DNA of 37,615 nt, from positions 1-37,615 of the forward strand of contig JAGDMS010000006.1 of assembly GCA_017860575.1 (NCBI GenBank). Direction: 5' to 3'. A model generated the notes under the pieces. The model had not been told where the DNA came from and did no database searches. It saw only the letters and a program-made list of their open reading frames with translations. The DNA is from Deltaproteobacteria bacterium (GTDB taxonomy: Bacteria; Desulfobacterota; Binatia; HRBIN30). The position numbers and the translations under genes were made by a program. Shown piece after piece: positions 25,347-33,526 of this stretch. The stretch's first letter is position 1; the number at the start of each line of letters is the position of its first letter.

Positions 25347-28316
25347 ATGAGTGACGGGAGCAAACGGCAGGACGACCGATTCTCTTCGCGCACCAATGCC
25401 GGTTTCGCGAATGGGGAACGTTTCCTCAATGGGGCGCTGACACGAAGGGGCTTTCTGCAGGCCACGGCCAGCACGCTGGCACTGACACTCCTGAATCTCC
25501 ACCGCGGCGAGAGCCAGAGTCCGGGCCAGCCAGATACACCGCAGAGCCTCAACTCACCCGGTAATATCGAGTACCGTGGTGTCGAGGATATTTACCGCAA
25601 GAAGTGGACCTGGGACCGTGTGGTGAGAGGGACCCATCACTCCAACTGCGGGTACCAGCGCTGCGCCTGGAACGTGTATGTCAAGGATGACATCGTCTGG
25701 CGCGAAGAGCAGGTCGCGCACTACCCGCAGACCAACCCCGATCTGCCGGATTTCAATCCGCGCGGGTGCCAGAAAGGGGTCTGCTACAGCGACCGCATGT
25801 ACGATCAAGCCCGTCTGAAGGTGCCGTTGAAACGGGCTGGCGCGCGCGGTGAGGGCAAGTGGACGCGGATCAGCTGGGACCAGGCGCTCACCGAGATCGC
25901 CGACAAGTTCATTGACGCGATGATCTCGAAGGAGCATGGACCCGGCTCGATCTACTGGGACCTGGGCTCGTCATCGAGCAATGGGTGTCATGCCCTGGGC
26001 CTGACGCGTAGCGGCTATCTGCTCGACACCCCGCTCCTCGAGGACACCACCGAGATGGGTGACCATGCCCCCGGTGTCGCTGTCACAACCGGGAAGGTGC
26101 TGTTCACCAGTTCGATGGATGATCTGCTCTACAGTGACCTGATCCTGATCTGGGGCGGCAATCCGATCTACACCCACATTCCCAACGCCCACTTCATTTA
26201 CGAGGCCCGTTACAAGGGGGCCTACCTCGTCACCATCGCGCCGGACTACAGCCCTTCCGCGTTCCATGCCGACGAGTGGGTGCCGGTCAATATCGGTACG
26301 GATGCCGCTCTGGCCCTGTCGATGGCGCAGGTCATGGTCGAGGAGAAGCTGTACAAGCCGGACTTCATCGCGGAACAGACCGACATGCCGTTCCTGGTCC
26401 GCCTCGATACCGAACGCTTGCTGCGCGGGAGCGATATGTCCTCCGGGGGTGCGGACGATGACTTCTATATGTTCGATACCGTGCAGAAGAAGATCGTCCC
26501 GGCGCCCAAGCGCAGTCTGCAGCTGGATGGCGTCAAACCCGCGCTGGAGGGCATCTTCGACGTCAAGACACGTAATGGGTCAGTGAAAGTCACCACGGTG
26601 TTCGAGCGTCTCAAGCGGCAACTCCAGCAGTACGCACCGGAACAGACCGAAAAGATCACGGGCGTGGCAGCCTCCGTCGTGCGCAACTTGGCCCGGCGCA
26701 TCGCGAAGGCGCGGGCGTGCGCCAACATCACGCAGACCAACTTCGGCAAGTTCTACAATGGCCTGGAGGCGGAACGGAGCATCCTGCTGGTCTTTGCGTT
26801 GGCTGGCCAGTTCGGCAGGCACGGTGCGGGCTACTCGGCGGTTCCGATGCTGTCCGTCTCCGGTGCCGAGCCGCTGAACCTGGCCAGCGGCAAGTACGCC
26901 CCCAAGATCGGTATCGGCATGCTGGCGGCGCAGAACGCGCTCGAGATGCTCAAGATGAAGATGGCGGGGTATACCAACGAGATGATGGTGTACGAGCTTG
27001 CGCGCCAGGATTATGCGCGTGGGAACGTGATCCCCCCCACCTTGCTTTACTATCAGCACTGCGGCCTCAAGGAACTGTACGGCAGTGCCAAGCGCTGGGA
27101 TCCGAGCCTCAAACGCGAGTTTGATGAGTACCTCCAGGAGGCGGTGAAGAAGGGCTGGCAGTTTGTTCCGCAAAAAGCGCCACGCATCTTTTTCTCTGTC
27201 GGGGGCAACACCTTCCGCCGCGTACGCGGCTACCACAAGCTGCTCGAACACATGCTGCCCCAATTGGATCTTCTGGTCACGCTCGATTGGCGCATGAGCA
27301 ACACCGCCCGCTACAGCGACTATGTCCTGCCGGCGGCGGGCTATTACGAGCGGAACGACATCGCGTGGAGCACCGCGCTTGCGCCCTTCAGCCACCCGAC
27401 CGTTGAGGCGGTGAAACCGGTGGGCGACTCGAAGAGCGATTGGGTGTTCCACTGTCTGTTGCTGAAGACGATTCAGGAGCGGGCCAAAGCGCGCGGCATC
27501 ACGACGTATGCCGATCGCCACGGTGAGCAGCGGCGTTTGGACGAATGTTACGATGACTTCACGTTCCAGGGTCGCTTCACCGAGGACAACCCGGAGGATC
27601 TGCTGCAGGAGATCCTGGCGCTATCCGACAATTTGAATGGCAAGAGCTGGAAGGAATTGAAGGAAAAAGGCTTCGAGCGCTTTACCGGTGTGGGCATGGG
27701 GGTGACGCACATCGGCAACGCTGCGGATATCGATCCGCACGAGCCGATCGTGGCCAATAGCTGGTATGTCCAGAAGAAGATGCCCTGGCCGACGCTGACG
27801 CGGCGCATGCAGTTCTACATCGACCACCCCTTCTACCAGGAGCTGGGGGAGGTGCTGCCGGTGCACAAGCCTCTTCCGGCCATCGGCGGTGACTACCCGC
27901 TGCAGTTGACGAGCGGGCACAACCGCTGGTCGATCCACGCGGCGTGGCGTGACAACAAGAAACTGCTGGGATTGCAGCGCGGGCAGCCGGCCATGTTCAT
28001 GAGCAGCGACGATGCCAAAAGACGCGGCATTGCCGATGGCGACATGGTGCGCCTGCATAACGATATCGGTGACTGCATGATTCAAGCCCAGGTATCACCG
28101 GCGGTGAAACCGGGCCAGGTCATCATCTACCACGCGTGGGAACCGTTTCAGTTCAAGGACGGGCGTTCGGATCAGGTGCTGACGCCCAGTCCGTTGAACC
28201 CGATACAGCTGGCAGGCGGGTATTTCCACCTGCAGGGCCGGATCATGATTGGAACGCCGGGCGGCACCGATAGGGGAACGAGAGTGGAGGTGGAGAAAGC
28301 CCAGGCGGTCGCCTGA
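25347..28316 (+). CDS. Type II DMSO-reductase-family molybdopterin oxidoreductase, catalytic subunit
   Basis: 989 aa from ATG 25347 (AAGGA upstream); the track's earlier start is rejected. A Tat signal, TRRGFLQATASTLALTLL, predicts export of the folded enzyme. The FeS (FS0) motif is H97-X3-C101-X4-C106-X34-C141; NarG-type enzymes, as I recall, have CX3C between the first two cysteines, so the spacing is one residue longer. Typical family blocks follow: NPRGCQKGVCYSDRMYDQAR, PLKRAGARGEGKWTRISWDQ, a candidate Mo-ligand Asp (D239 in EMGDHAPG), LILIWGGNPIYTHIPNAHF, and the C-terminal MopB-binding TSGHNRWSIHAAWRDN. The group includes ethylbenzene, dimethylsulfide and steroid C25 dehydrogenases, selenate and (per)chlorate reductases and Nar. 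The beta, gamma and delta partners are not adjacent, so the substrate is open. Confidence 0.88.
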   Translation: MSDGSKRQDDRFSSRTNAGFANGERFLNGALTRRGFLQATASTLALTLLNLHRGESQSPGQPDTPQSLNSPGNIEYRGVEDIYRKKWTWDRVVRGTHHSNCGYQRCAWNVYVKDDIVWREEQVAHYPQTNPDLPDFNPRGCQKGVCYSDRMYDQARLKVPLKRAGARGEGKWTRISWDQALTEIADKFIDAMISKEHGPGSIYWDLGSSSSNGCHALGLTRSGYLLDTPLLEDTTEMGDHAPGVAVTTGKVLFTSSMDDLLYSDLILIWGGNPIYTHIPNAHFIYEARYKGAYLVTIAPDYSPSAFHADEWVPVNIGTDAALALSMAQVMVEEKLYKPDFIAEQTDMPFLVRLDTERLLRGSDMSSGGADDDFYMFDTVQKKIVPAPKRSLQLDGVKPALEGIFDVKTRNGSVKVTTVFERLKRQLQQYAPEQTEKITGVAASVVRNLARRIAKARACANITQTNFGKFYNGLEAERSILLVFALAGQFGRHGAGYSAVPMLSVSGAEPLNLASGKYAPKIGIGMLAAQNALEMLKMKMAGYTNEMMVYELARQDYARGNVIPPTLLYYQHCGLKELYGSAKRWDPSLKREFDEYLQEAVKKGWQFVPQKAPRIFFSVGGNTFRRVRGYHKLLEHMLPQLDLLVTLDWRMSNTARYSDYVLPAAGYYERNDIAWSTALAPFSHPTVEAVKPVGDSKSDWVFHCLLLKTIQERAKARGITTYADRHGEQRRLDECYDDFTFQGRFTEDNPEDLLQEILALSDNLNGKSWKELKEKGFERFTGVGMGVTHIGNAADIDPHEPIVANSWYVQKKMPWPTLTRRMQFYIDHPFYQELGEVLPVHKPLPAIGGDYPLQLTSGHNRWSIHAAWRDNKKLLGLQRGQPAMFMSSDDAKRRGIADGDMVRLHNDIGDCMIQAQVSPAVKPGQVIIYHAWEPFQFKDGRSDQVLTPSPLNPIQLAGGYFHLQGRIMIGTPGGTDRGTRVEVEKAQAVA

Positions 28317-28372
28317 CAGCCGCTCGAAATACGCTGCCCCCGGCTCGTGTTCGACCGCACAGCCGTCGCGAA

Positions 28373-28396
28373 GTCCGGGGCCGCGCAGCCCCGGAC
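28373..28396. terminator. Strong GC-rich hairpin between convergent genes
   Basis: GTCCGGGGC (28373-28381) pairs perfectly with GCCCCGGAC (28388-28396) over a six-base loop, and GCGA/TCGC extends the stem past one bulge. It lies between the molybdoenzyme stop (28316) and the convergent two-TM gene (ends 28409). It probably serves both transcripts, although no T tract follows. Confidence 0.55.
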
Positions 28397-28408
28397 TCGC
28401 GATCAGGA

Positions 28409-28807
28409 TCAGCGTTCGCCGTCGTGTTCACCCGCCGCCGGGTTCCATTCAGCTCCGGCGATCTCGTCCTCCGTGATCGTGCCGTTGAGATACATGAAGG
28501 AACCGACCAGCCATAGCGCGCTCCCGATGCCGAGCACGACGAGGGTCGCCCTGGCAAACGGCACGACATTGTCGAAGAGAATCGCTGCCAGACCGGCATC
28601 AACCCCGCCCGCAAAGCAGGCGACACAATACAGGATGACGCCCACGACCGTGAGCACGAAGCCGGCGAGGATCAGCCTGTCGCCAGCCTTTTGCTGCATT
28701 CGTGCGCGTGCCACGCGATCGGCGTGCGTCGCCCGTGCCTCTTGGATGGGAACCCGTCCCGCTGACGCGGCTCCGACGGAACCGGAAGTTGAGTGCGTGC
28801 TCATCAT
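28409..28807 (-). CDS. Two-TM hypothetical membrane protein
   Basis: 132 aa; ATG 28807 is preceded by GGAGGG and overlaps the end of the TDT transporter gene by four bases (ATGA), so the two are translationally coupled. A basic, Ala-rich N-terminus of about 45 residues is followed by two hydrophobic helices (LILAGFVLTVVGVILYCVAC and ATLVVLGIGSALWLVGSFMY) and a short acidic tail (TITEDEIAGAEWN). It probably is an inner-membrane protein, perhaps an accessory of the transporter. The family is not recognised. Confidence 0.7.
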   Translation of the reverse strand: MMSTHSTSGSVGAASAGRVPIQEARATHADRVARARMQQKAGDRLILAGFVLTVVGVILYCVACFAGGVDAGLAAILFDNVVPFARATLVVLGIGSALWLVGSFMYLNGTITEDEIAGAEWNPAAGEHDGER

Positions 28808-29958
28808 GATGTCTGCCCTCCTATAAGAGATTCGCGAACGCTAGAGCGTTCGGTTAATTGCAGCGATTGCGCAACGGATCGCACCGTCAGCACCAGCAAG
28901 TACACACCGTTGCTCAACAGACCAAAAAACGTCAGCAGCCAGGCCGCCAGCGCCACCATCGCGAAACCGCGGGAAACCCAGATCAGAAAAGACAGCTCGA
29001 AGGTGGCGACCAGCCGGAGGGTGCAGACGGAGTACATTCCGAGCGGAAACACCAGGCCCCAGTACAGCGGGTCGTACGTCAACGGAATGCGCCGCACAAA
29101 GTGACGCCAGATGCCGAGGACGAGCAGCATCGGGATCCACCAGGTAGCTGTAGCCCAGTAGAGTATGGTGAAACCCTGCACGAACGGCTTGATCGACGCG
29201 ATGAGCGCCGTGTCGCCCAGGTCACCGAGAAGGGCGGTCCCGGCGAGCGTCGAGATCGCAACCGCCCCCATGTTGATCCAGTAGGGTGGCATCAGATCCG
29301 ACGGCAGGAAGCGGAAGAAGGTATACCGGTAGAAGATCAGCGAGATCATCCAAATGTAGAGCATGCCGCCGCACAGCCAGCACGCCGTCAGAACGAACGC
29401 CACGGCGTTGCGATCGGCCACATAGTGCGGCAGTACCGCACACCCGAGTACGCAGACGGACTGGGTTGCGACGACGGCCAGCAGCCAGCCCCCGTTGATA
29501 CCGTCGGCGAGCGACGGCTTGTCTTCCCGGATGCTCAACGCCACGAAAATCGCGTACGTGCAGATCATCCAGAGGGTCGCCGCCAGGCACCAGAGGGCCA
29601 TGGCGACGACCCGATCGTCGCGCAGCAATAGAAACTGCAGCCCGACGACGCAGGTGGCGGCCACCGATGTGAAGAAGCCCGGTCCGCGCGCGTGGCTGGT
29701 CCAGTCGCGCAGGAAGGCGTCGCGGTAAAAGACCGCCCGCGCGATGGTCGCCAGCCACACCAAGCAGTAGCAGGGGATGTTCACCCAGAACAGCAGGTCG
29801 GCAACGGCCAGCAAGCCAAGCCGCCAGCAGGCGATCGAGACGATGCCGGTCGCCATCGCCGCGGCGAAATACGAAGGGTGCAGTGTCTCGATGCTCCGCT
29901 CGACGCGTTGCGTGACGCGCCCGAGGGTCGCGTGCGATTCCGATTGCCGCTTGATCAT
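28804..29958 (-). CDS. TDT-family transporter (TehA/Mae1/SLAC1-like)
   Basis: 384 aa with about ten transmembrane helices. The opening LHPSYFAAAMATGIVSIACW is the typical first block of the tellurite-resistance/dicarboxylate transporter family, and the Phe- and Gly-rich helices FFTSVAATCVVGLQFLLL and PLYWGLVFPLGMYSVCTLRL match its later repeats. Members move C4-dicarboxylates, sulfite, chloride or other anions across the inner membrane; which is used here is not shown. The gene follows the response regulator of a two-component system by 102 bp on the same strand and overlaps the small membrane protein behind it, so this is likely the target of that system. A Shine-Dalgarno is only weak (TGAGAC). 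Confidence 0.85.
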   Translation of the reverse strand: MIKRQSESHATLGRVTQRVERSIETLHPSYFAAAMATGIVSIACWRLGLLAVADLLFWVNIPCYCLVWLATIARAVFYRDAFLRDWTSHARGPGFFTSVAATCVVGLQFLLLRDDRVVAMALWCLAATLWMICTYAIFVALSIREDKPSLADGINGGWLLAVVATQSVCVLGCAVLPHYVADRNAVAFVLTACWLCGGMLYIWMISLIFYRYTFFRFLPSDLMPPYWINMGAVAISTLAGTALLGDLGDTALIASIKPFVQGFTILYWATATWWIPMLLVLGIWRHFVRRIPLTYDPLYWGLVFPLGMYSVCTLRLVATFELSFLIWVSRGFAMVALAAWLLTFFGLLSNGVYLLVLTVRSVAQSLQLTERSSVRESLIGGQTS

Positions 29959-30017
29959 GCGGTCTCAGGATCGCCTGAAACTGCACGCTTGTGTATCCGT
30001 CTCGGTCCGACCGATGC

Positions 30018-30056
30018 GTAGGACACAGAAAAAAGATGTGTCCGCCTCTGTCCTAC
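30018..30056. promoter_or_regulatory. Overlapping inverted repeats between response regulator and transporter gene
   Basis: GTAGGACA (30018-30025) pairs with TGTCCTAC (30049-30056), and inside that GGACACA (30021-30027) pairs with TGTGTCC (30037-30043) around GAAAAAAGA. The two stems are mutually exclusive because GGACA is shared. This lies in the 102-bp leader of the TDT gene. It may be an intra-operon terminator or attenuator, or an operator for the NarL-like regulator. Confidence 0.45.
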
Positions 30057-30060
30057 AGAA

Positions 30061-30690
30061 TCACGCGACCAACCCGTGCCGGACCGCGTACTGAATGACT
30101 TCGGCGTTGGATCGGAACGACATCTTCTCGAGGATGCGGGTTCGATAGGTGCTGACCGTTTTCACGCTCAGACCGAGGCGTTCGGCAATCGTCGAAACAG
30201 AGAGCGCCGATGCGAGGAGCAAGAAGACCTCGAGCTCTCGCGGCGACAACGCCTCGTGAGGCTCGCCCACGGTATCCATCGCCAAATGGTCGGCGAGCTG
30301 CTCGGCCAGCGCCTCGCCGATGTAACGGCGGCCGGCAAGTACGGTGCGCACCGCCAAAAACAGTTCGTCCGGCGGCCGCCCCTTCGTCAGGTACGCCGAG
30401 GCCCCTGCGCGCATGGCTTCGACGACGAACGGCCGCTCTCCGTACATGCTCAGCACGATGACCGGCAGGGCCGGCCGCAACTGCTTCAGCGCCGGCAATT
30501 CGTGCAGACTGTTCCGCTCTCCCAGGGAAATATCCAGGATCAACACGTCCCAGGGCGAGGACCGAACCTGTTCGCGCAATTCCTTGCAGCTTGCAACCTC
30601 GCCAATAACGACGCCACGGAACTCGTCCTCGAGGATTCGTCGCAATCCCGAACGGAACATGGCGTGGTCGTCGGCAAGCAGGATCCGCAT
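30061..30690 (-). CDS. NarL/FixJ-type LuxR-family response regulator
   Basis: 209 aa from ATG 30690 (GGAGACTAGCG upstream); the longer track ORF is an artefact running through the kinase gene. Receiver domain: MRILLADDHAMFRSGLRRIL, phospho-acceptor D53 (DVLILDISLGE), K103 in SAYLTKG. The C-terminal GerE helix-turn-helix is LSPRELEVFLLLASALSVST followed by IAERLGLSVKTVSTYRTRIL. It starts at the tail of its kinase gene and is therefore its partner. It probably controls the downstream TDT transporter gene; the overlapping inverted repeats at 30018-30056 are a candidate site. Confidence 0.94.
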   Translation of the reverse strand: MRILLADDHAMFRSGLRRILEDEFRGVVIGEVASCKELREQVRSSPWDVLILDISLGERNSLHELPALKQLRPALPVIVLSMYGERPFVVEAMRAGASAYLTKGRPPDELFLAVRTVLAGRRYIGEALAEQLADHLAMDTVGEPHEALSPRELEVFLLLASALSVSTIAERLGLSVKTVSTYRTRILEKMSFRSNAEVIQYAVRHGLVA

Positions 30691-30692
30691 CG

Positions 30693-32513
30693 CTAGTCTC
30701 CGTTCCCCAAATGATCCGGCGGTTGCCGCGGCACACGCACCACCACCGTCGTGCCCTTCCCCACCGCTCCCGAGATTGTACATGATCCGCCGACCAATTG
30801 GGCGCGCTCCTTCATTCCCAATATGCCCAAGGAGTGCTTGCTCTCGGTCATGCTCGGGTCGATTCCACGCCCGTTGTCCTGCACGGTGAGCACGAGTGCA
30901 TCTTCGCTGCCAACAAGGTCGATCTTCACCTCCGTCGCCGCCGCATGGCGCACCACGTTGGTGAGCGCCTCCTGCGCGACACGGAACAGGGTCATGGCAA
31001 CGGTGCTGTTGCACGGCTCCTCGACCTGGCGCAGGTCGAGGATGACTGCGAGCCCGGACTGCGCTTCGAATTCGCTCGCCAACCATTGCAAAGCGGCCGC
31101 GATCCCCAGACGGTCGAGCACCGTGGGACGCAACTCGGACGCCAGCCGGCGTACAAATTCGATCGCGCCTTCCACCCGCTTTATCATGTCGGCGACGGAC
31201 TGTTTCATGGCGTGGGCGCAGTCGTGGTTGCTGTCGGGCGCGCAAATTCTCTGCAGCCGCGTCAGCTCGATCGTCACACTCGTCAGCACCTGGCCAAGCT
31301 CATCGTGCAGCTCACGCGCGATGCGTCCAGCTTCGGTATCCCGAGCGACTTGAAGTCGCTGCGACAGGGCCCGGAGTCGCTCTTGAGCCGCACTCGCCTC
31401 CCGATGCCGTGCGGCGAGCGCATCCGCCATGCCGTTGAATGCCTCAGCGAGATCACGCAACTCGCCTTGGCTACCGGGAAGCGTCGCCCGAGCCGAAAGG
31501 TCGCCAGCGCCGAAGCGGCGCGCCGTGTGGGACAGGCCGCGCAGCACGCGCAGGACGGACACTTCGGCCGCCGCGATACCCACCGTCACCGTGAATAACG
31601 TCAGAAACAACAGGCCGATCATCGTCCGGTAGAAGGCCCTGTTCGCCTCGGCTTGTACGCGTTCGTAAGGCAGACCGACCACCGCAAACACGCCGCTGAT
31701 ATCCTCTATCGGCGTCGCGACGACGAATCGTCTCACGTGCCGCTCGCCGATCTCCAGGACCGCTCCCTCCACACGATGCAGCACGTGTCGGAGCCCGGGA
31801 ATCGTGGGCGGCCCGCCCGGGGTTCCGGCTTCCACATCGCCGGACCGAGCCAGGATCCGACCTTCCCGATCGGTGATGAGCAGGGCGTAGTCCTGGGGCA
31901 GCTTGGCCTGCTGCGCCAGCCGGTCGAGCCACCGCAAGTCGAGGGCGACGAAAGCGACCTTGCATGGTTCCCCACCCGCATCGCGCACCGCGTAGGCTAC
32001 CCGCAGCACGGGCCGACCGACGATCGGCCCGAAGACGTAGGATCCGACCTCGGGGTTCTCCGATGCCAGCGCGCGCTCGAAGGCGGGATCGCCGGCGATG
32101 TTGAGCGGATGGTCGACACCGACCGCGCTGCAGAGCAGTCCGCCATGAACGTCGAGCACCGCGATGGTCGCGAACTGCGGCAGTCCCGCCAGCAGCGCCG
32201 GCAGATAGTCCGGACAAGGTGGTGCGGCCGTGCCGGCAGCGTCGCAGGCTAGCGGTTCCCGGAGACGCAGCAGGAGATCCCTGGCGCCCTGCAGCTGGTG
32301 CGCATGCTCCCGCGACGCGAGGCCGCCGAGCTGACGCGCCTCGGTCTCCATCCGTTCCATGGTCGCCTGACGCTCTCGGGCGGCGACATAGAAGATGAAC
32401 AATAGCGCCGGGACGGTGGCGAAACAGACGAGCAGTATCAGGCGCCCCCGCAACGTGACGAAAAGGGACAAATAGCGGCGCGCAACCGAACTGGTGGTCG
32501 CCAGTGGCGTCAT
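30693..32513 (-). CDS. Membrane sensor histidine kinase (NarX/LiaS class, HisKA_3)
   Basis: 606 aa from ATG 32513 (AAGGGT upstream). Order: first transmembrane helix (LRGRLILLVCFATVPALLFI); a periplasmic Cache-like sensor of about 260 residues (VLDVHGGLLCSAVGVDHPLN and VGRPVLRVAYAVRDAGGEPC); second helix (MIGLLFLTLFTVTVGIAAAE); a HAMP linker (RRFGAGDLSARATLPGSQGE); HisKA_3 with the phospho-His H403 in ARELHDELGQV; and a HATPase domain with VAQEALTNVVRHA and VQDNGRGID. The ligand is unknown, though a Cache-type sensor usually binds a small molecule. It is divergent from the rsbW-like gene, and its stop lies two bases before the regulator start, so they form one operon. The ORF track's start at 33053 is an antisense extension. 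Confidence 0.93.
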   Translation of the reverse strand: MTPLATTSSVARRYLSLFVTLRGRLILLVCFATVPALLFIFYVAARERQATMERMETEARQLGGLASREHAHQLQGARDLLLRLREPLACDAAGTAAPPCPDYLPALLAGLPQFATIAVLDVHGGLLCSAVGVDHPLNIAGDPAFERALASENPEVGSYVFGPIVGRPVLRVAYAVRDAGGEPCKVAFVALDLRWLDRLAQQAKLPQDYALLITDREGRILARSGDVEAGTPGGPPTIPGLRHVLHRVEGAVLEIGERHVRRFVVATPIEDISGVFAVVGLPYERVQAEANRAFYRTMIGLLFLTLFTVTVGIAAAEVSVLRVLRGLSHTARRFGAGDLSARATLPGSQGELRDLAEAFNGMADALAARHREASAAQERLRALSQRLQVARDTEAGRIARELHDELGQVLTSVTIELTRLQRICAPDSNHDCAHAMKQSVADMIKRVEGAIEFVRRLASELRPTVLDRLGIAAALQWLASEFEAQSGLAVILDLRQVEEPCNSTVAMTLFRVAQEALTNVVRHAAATEVKIDLVGSEDALVLTVQDNGRGIDPSMTESKHSLGILGMKERAQLVGGSCTISGAVGKGTTVVVRVPRQPPDHLGNGD

Positions 32514-32560
32514 ACCCTTGCTTTCGTGTACCCCGCATCGATAGAACACGCCGCGCAACA

Positions 32561-32587
32561 GCGTCAAGCGCGCAGCGCGCAAGACGC
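32561..32587. promoter_or_regulatory. Palindromic element in the divergent kinase/anti-sigma promoter region
   Basis: GCGTC-AA-GCGCGC-A-GCGCGC-AA-GACGC: two pairing arms broken only by an AA mismatch, centred between the kinase start (32513, minus) and the rsbW-like start (32638, plus). The position favours a regulator site for either or both promoters. GC-rich sequence makes chance more likely. Confidence 0.35.
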
Positions 32588-32637
32588 ATTGCGTACCCGG
32601 TGCGCCTCGTAGGAGAATGCCAGAGACGGAACGAGGG

Positions 32638-33060
32638 ATGAGCCAGCTGCAGATCGTCGTGAAAAACGAGCTTGCCGAACTCGAACGGGTCAGCCATGAG
32701 GTTGAGGCGTTCGGGGCGGCACATGGGTTCGCACACAAGGTGATCTTCCAACTCAACCTGGCGTTGGATGAGATTCTGACCAACGTGATCTCGTATGCCT
32801 TCACGGATGGCGCCGCGCATGACATCGTGCTGCGCCTTGCCGTGTCCGCCGGGGAAATCACGGTGGAAGTCGAAGACGACGGGCAAGCGTTCAATCCGCT
32901 AGATGTCGCCCCGCCGGCGTTGGACGCCCCGCTCGTCGAGCGGTCGGTCGGCGGTCTCGGCCTACATCTCGTGCGCCAAGTGGTCGACCGGTTGGCGTAC
33001 CGGCGCGAAGAGGGTAAGAACGTCCTGGTGTTGAAAAAGGCCGTGGCAACCAACCCCTAG
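32638..33060 (+). CDS. RsbW/SpoIIAB-like anti-sigma serine kinase (HATPase)
   Basis: 140 aa from ATG 32638; an alternative start at 32617 adds seven residues and has AGGAG only two bases away. It is a stand-alone GHKL ATPase: N-box LALDEILTNVISYAFTDGA, G1 box VEVEDDGQAFNPLD, G2 box VGGLGLHLVRQVVDRLAYR. The last block, with no histidine dimerisation domain in front, is typical of anti-sigma factors of the RsbW/SpoIIAB group. It is expected to phosphorylate STAS antagonists and hold a partner (sigma factor or effector). The rsbV-like gene starts 33 bp downstream. No sigma factor gene is in the window. Confidence 0.88.
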   Translation: MSQLQIVVKNELAELERVSHEVEAFGAAHGFAHKVIFQLNLALDEILTNVISYAFTDGAAHDIVLRLAVSAGEITVEVEDDGQAFNPLDVAPPALDAPLVERSVGGLGLHLVRQVVDRLAYRREEGKNVLVLKKAVATNP

Positions 33061-33092
33061 CGAGGCAGGCTGGCGAACGGCAGAAGGCGGAC

Positions 33093-33428
33093 ATGGAGAT
33101 CACGGAGAGCAAGAGGAACGGGGTTGTCGTTCTCGGTATCGCGGGACGGATTGACGCCACCAACGCCGGGGCATTTGAAGGAAAGCTGCTCGGCTTGATT
33201 GCGGCGGGCGAAAGGCGTTTTGTGGTGGAGTGCAGCCGGCTGGATTACATCAGCAGCGCCGGCCTGCGCACCCTGCTCGTGGCCGCCAAGCGGTTGGCCC
33301 CCACGGACGGCAAGCTCGCTCTGTCGGCACCCAAGGAACTCATCAAAGAGATTCTCGACATCGCCGGTTTCTCATCGATCTTTCCGATCTACCGTACGCA
33401 CGAGGACGCCCTCACCGCGCTGCGGTAA
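33093..33428 (+). CDS. RsbV/SpoIIAA-like STAS anti-anti-sigma factor
   Basis: 111 aa; ATG 33093 with AAGG six nt upstream. A single STAS domain: VVVLGIAGRIDATNAGAFEG, then LDYISSAGLRTLLVAAKRL, where S55 aligns with the phosphorylated Ser58 of Bacillus SpoIIAA. The C-terminus AGFSSIFPIYRTHEDALTAL is typical of the family. When unphosphorylated it would bind the RsbW-like kinase encoded just upstream and free the kinase's partner; when phosphorylated it would not. Operon with the kinase. A SpoIIE/RsbU phosphatase that would reverse the reaction is not clearly seen in the window. Confidence 0.92.
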   Translation: MEITESKRNGVVVLGIAGRIDATNAGAFEGKLLGLIAAGERRFVVECSRLDYISSAGLRTLLVAAKRLAPTDGKLALSAPKELIKEILDIAGFSSIFPIYRTHEDALTALR

Positions 33429-33526
33429 CGACGCCGTACCGCAATCGTGCGGGACAGCTGGCGCGCGGGCACCTGGCGCACGGCAGAGCGGGGCGTCCCC
33501 GGTCGCGAGCAGCGGGCCGGTGATCC

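Noticed and set aside
26580-27521. 313-aa minus-strand ORF
   Set aside because: Antisense inside the molybdoenzyme gene, which has full domain support.
30690-31245. N-terminal extension of the response regulator (394-aa ORF)
   Set aside because: The first 185 codons are an out-of-frame reading of the kinase; the receiver domain starts exactly at ATG 30690 with a good ribosome binding site.
31471-32886. 471-aa minus-strand ORF
   Set aside because: Alternate frame of the histidine kinase extending antisense into the rsbW-like gene; no recognisable domain.
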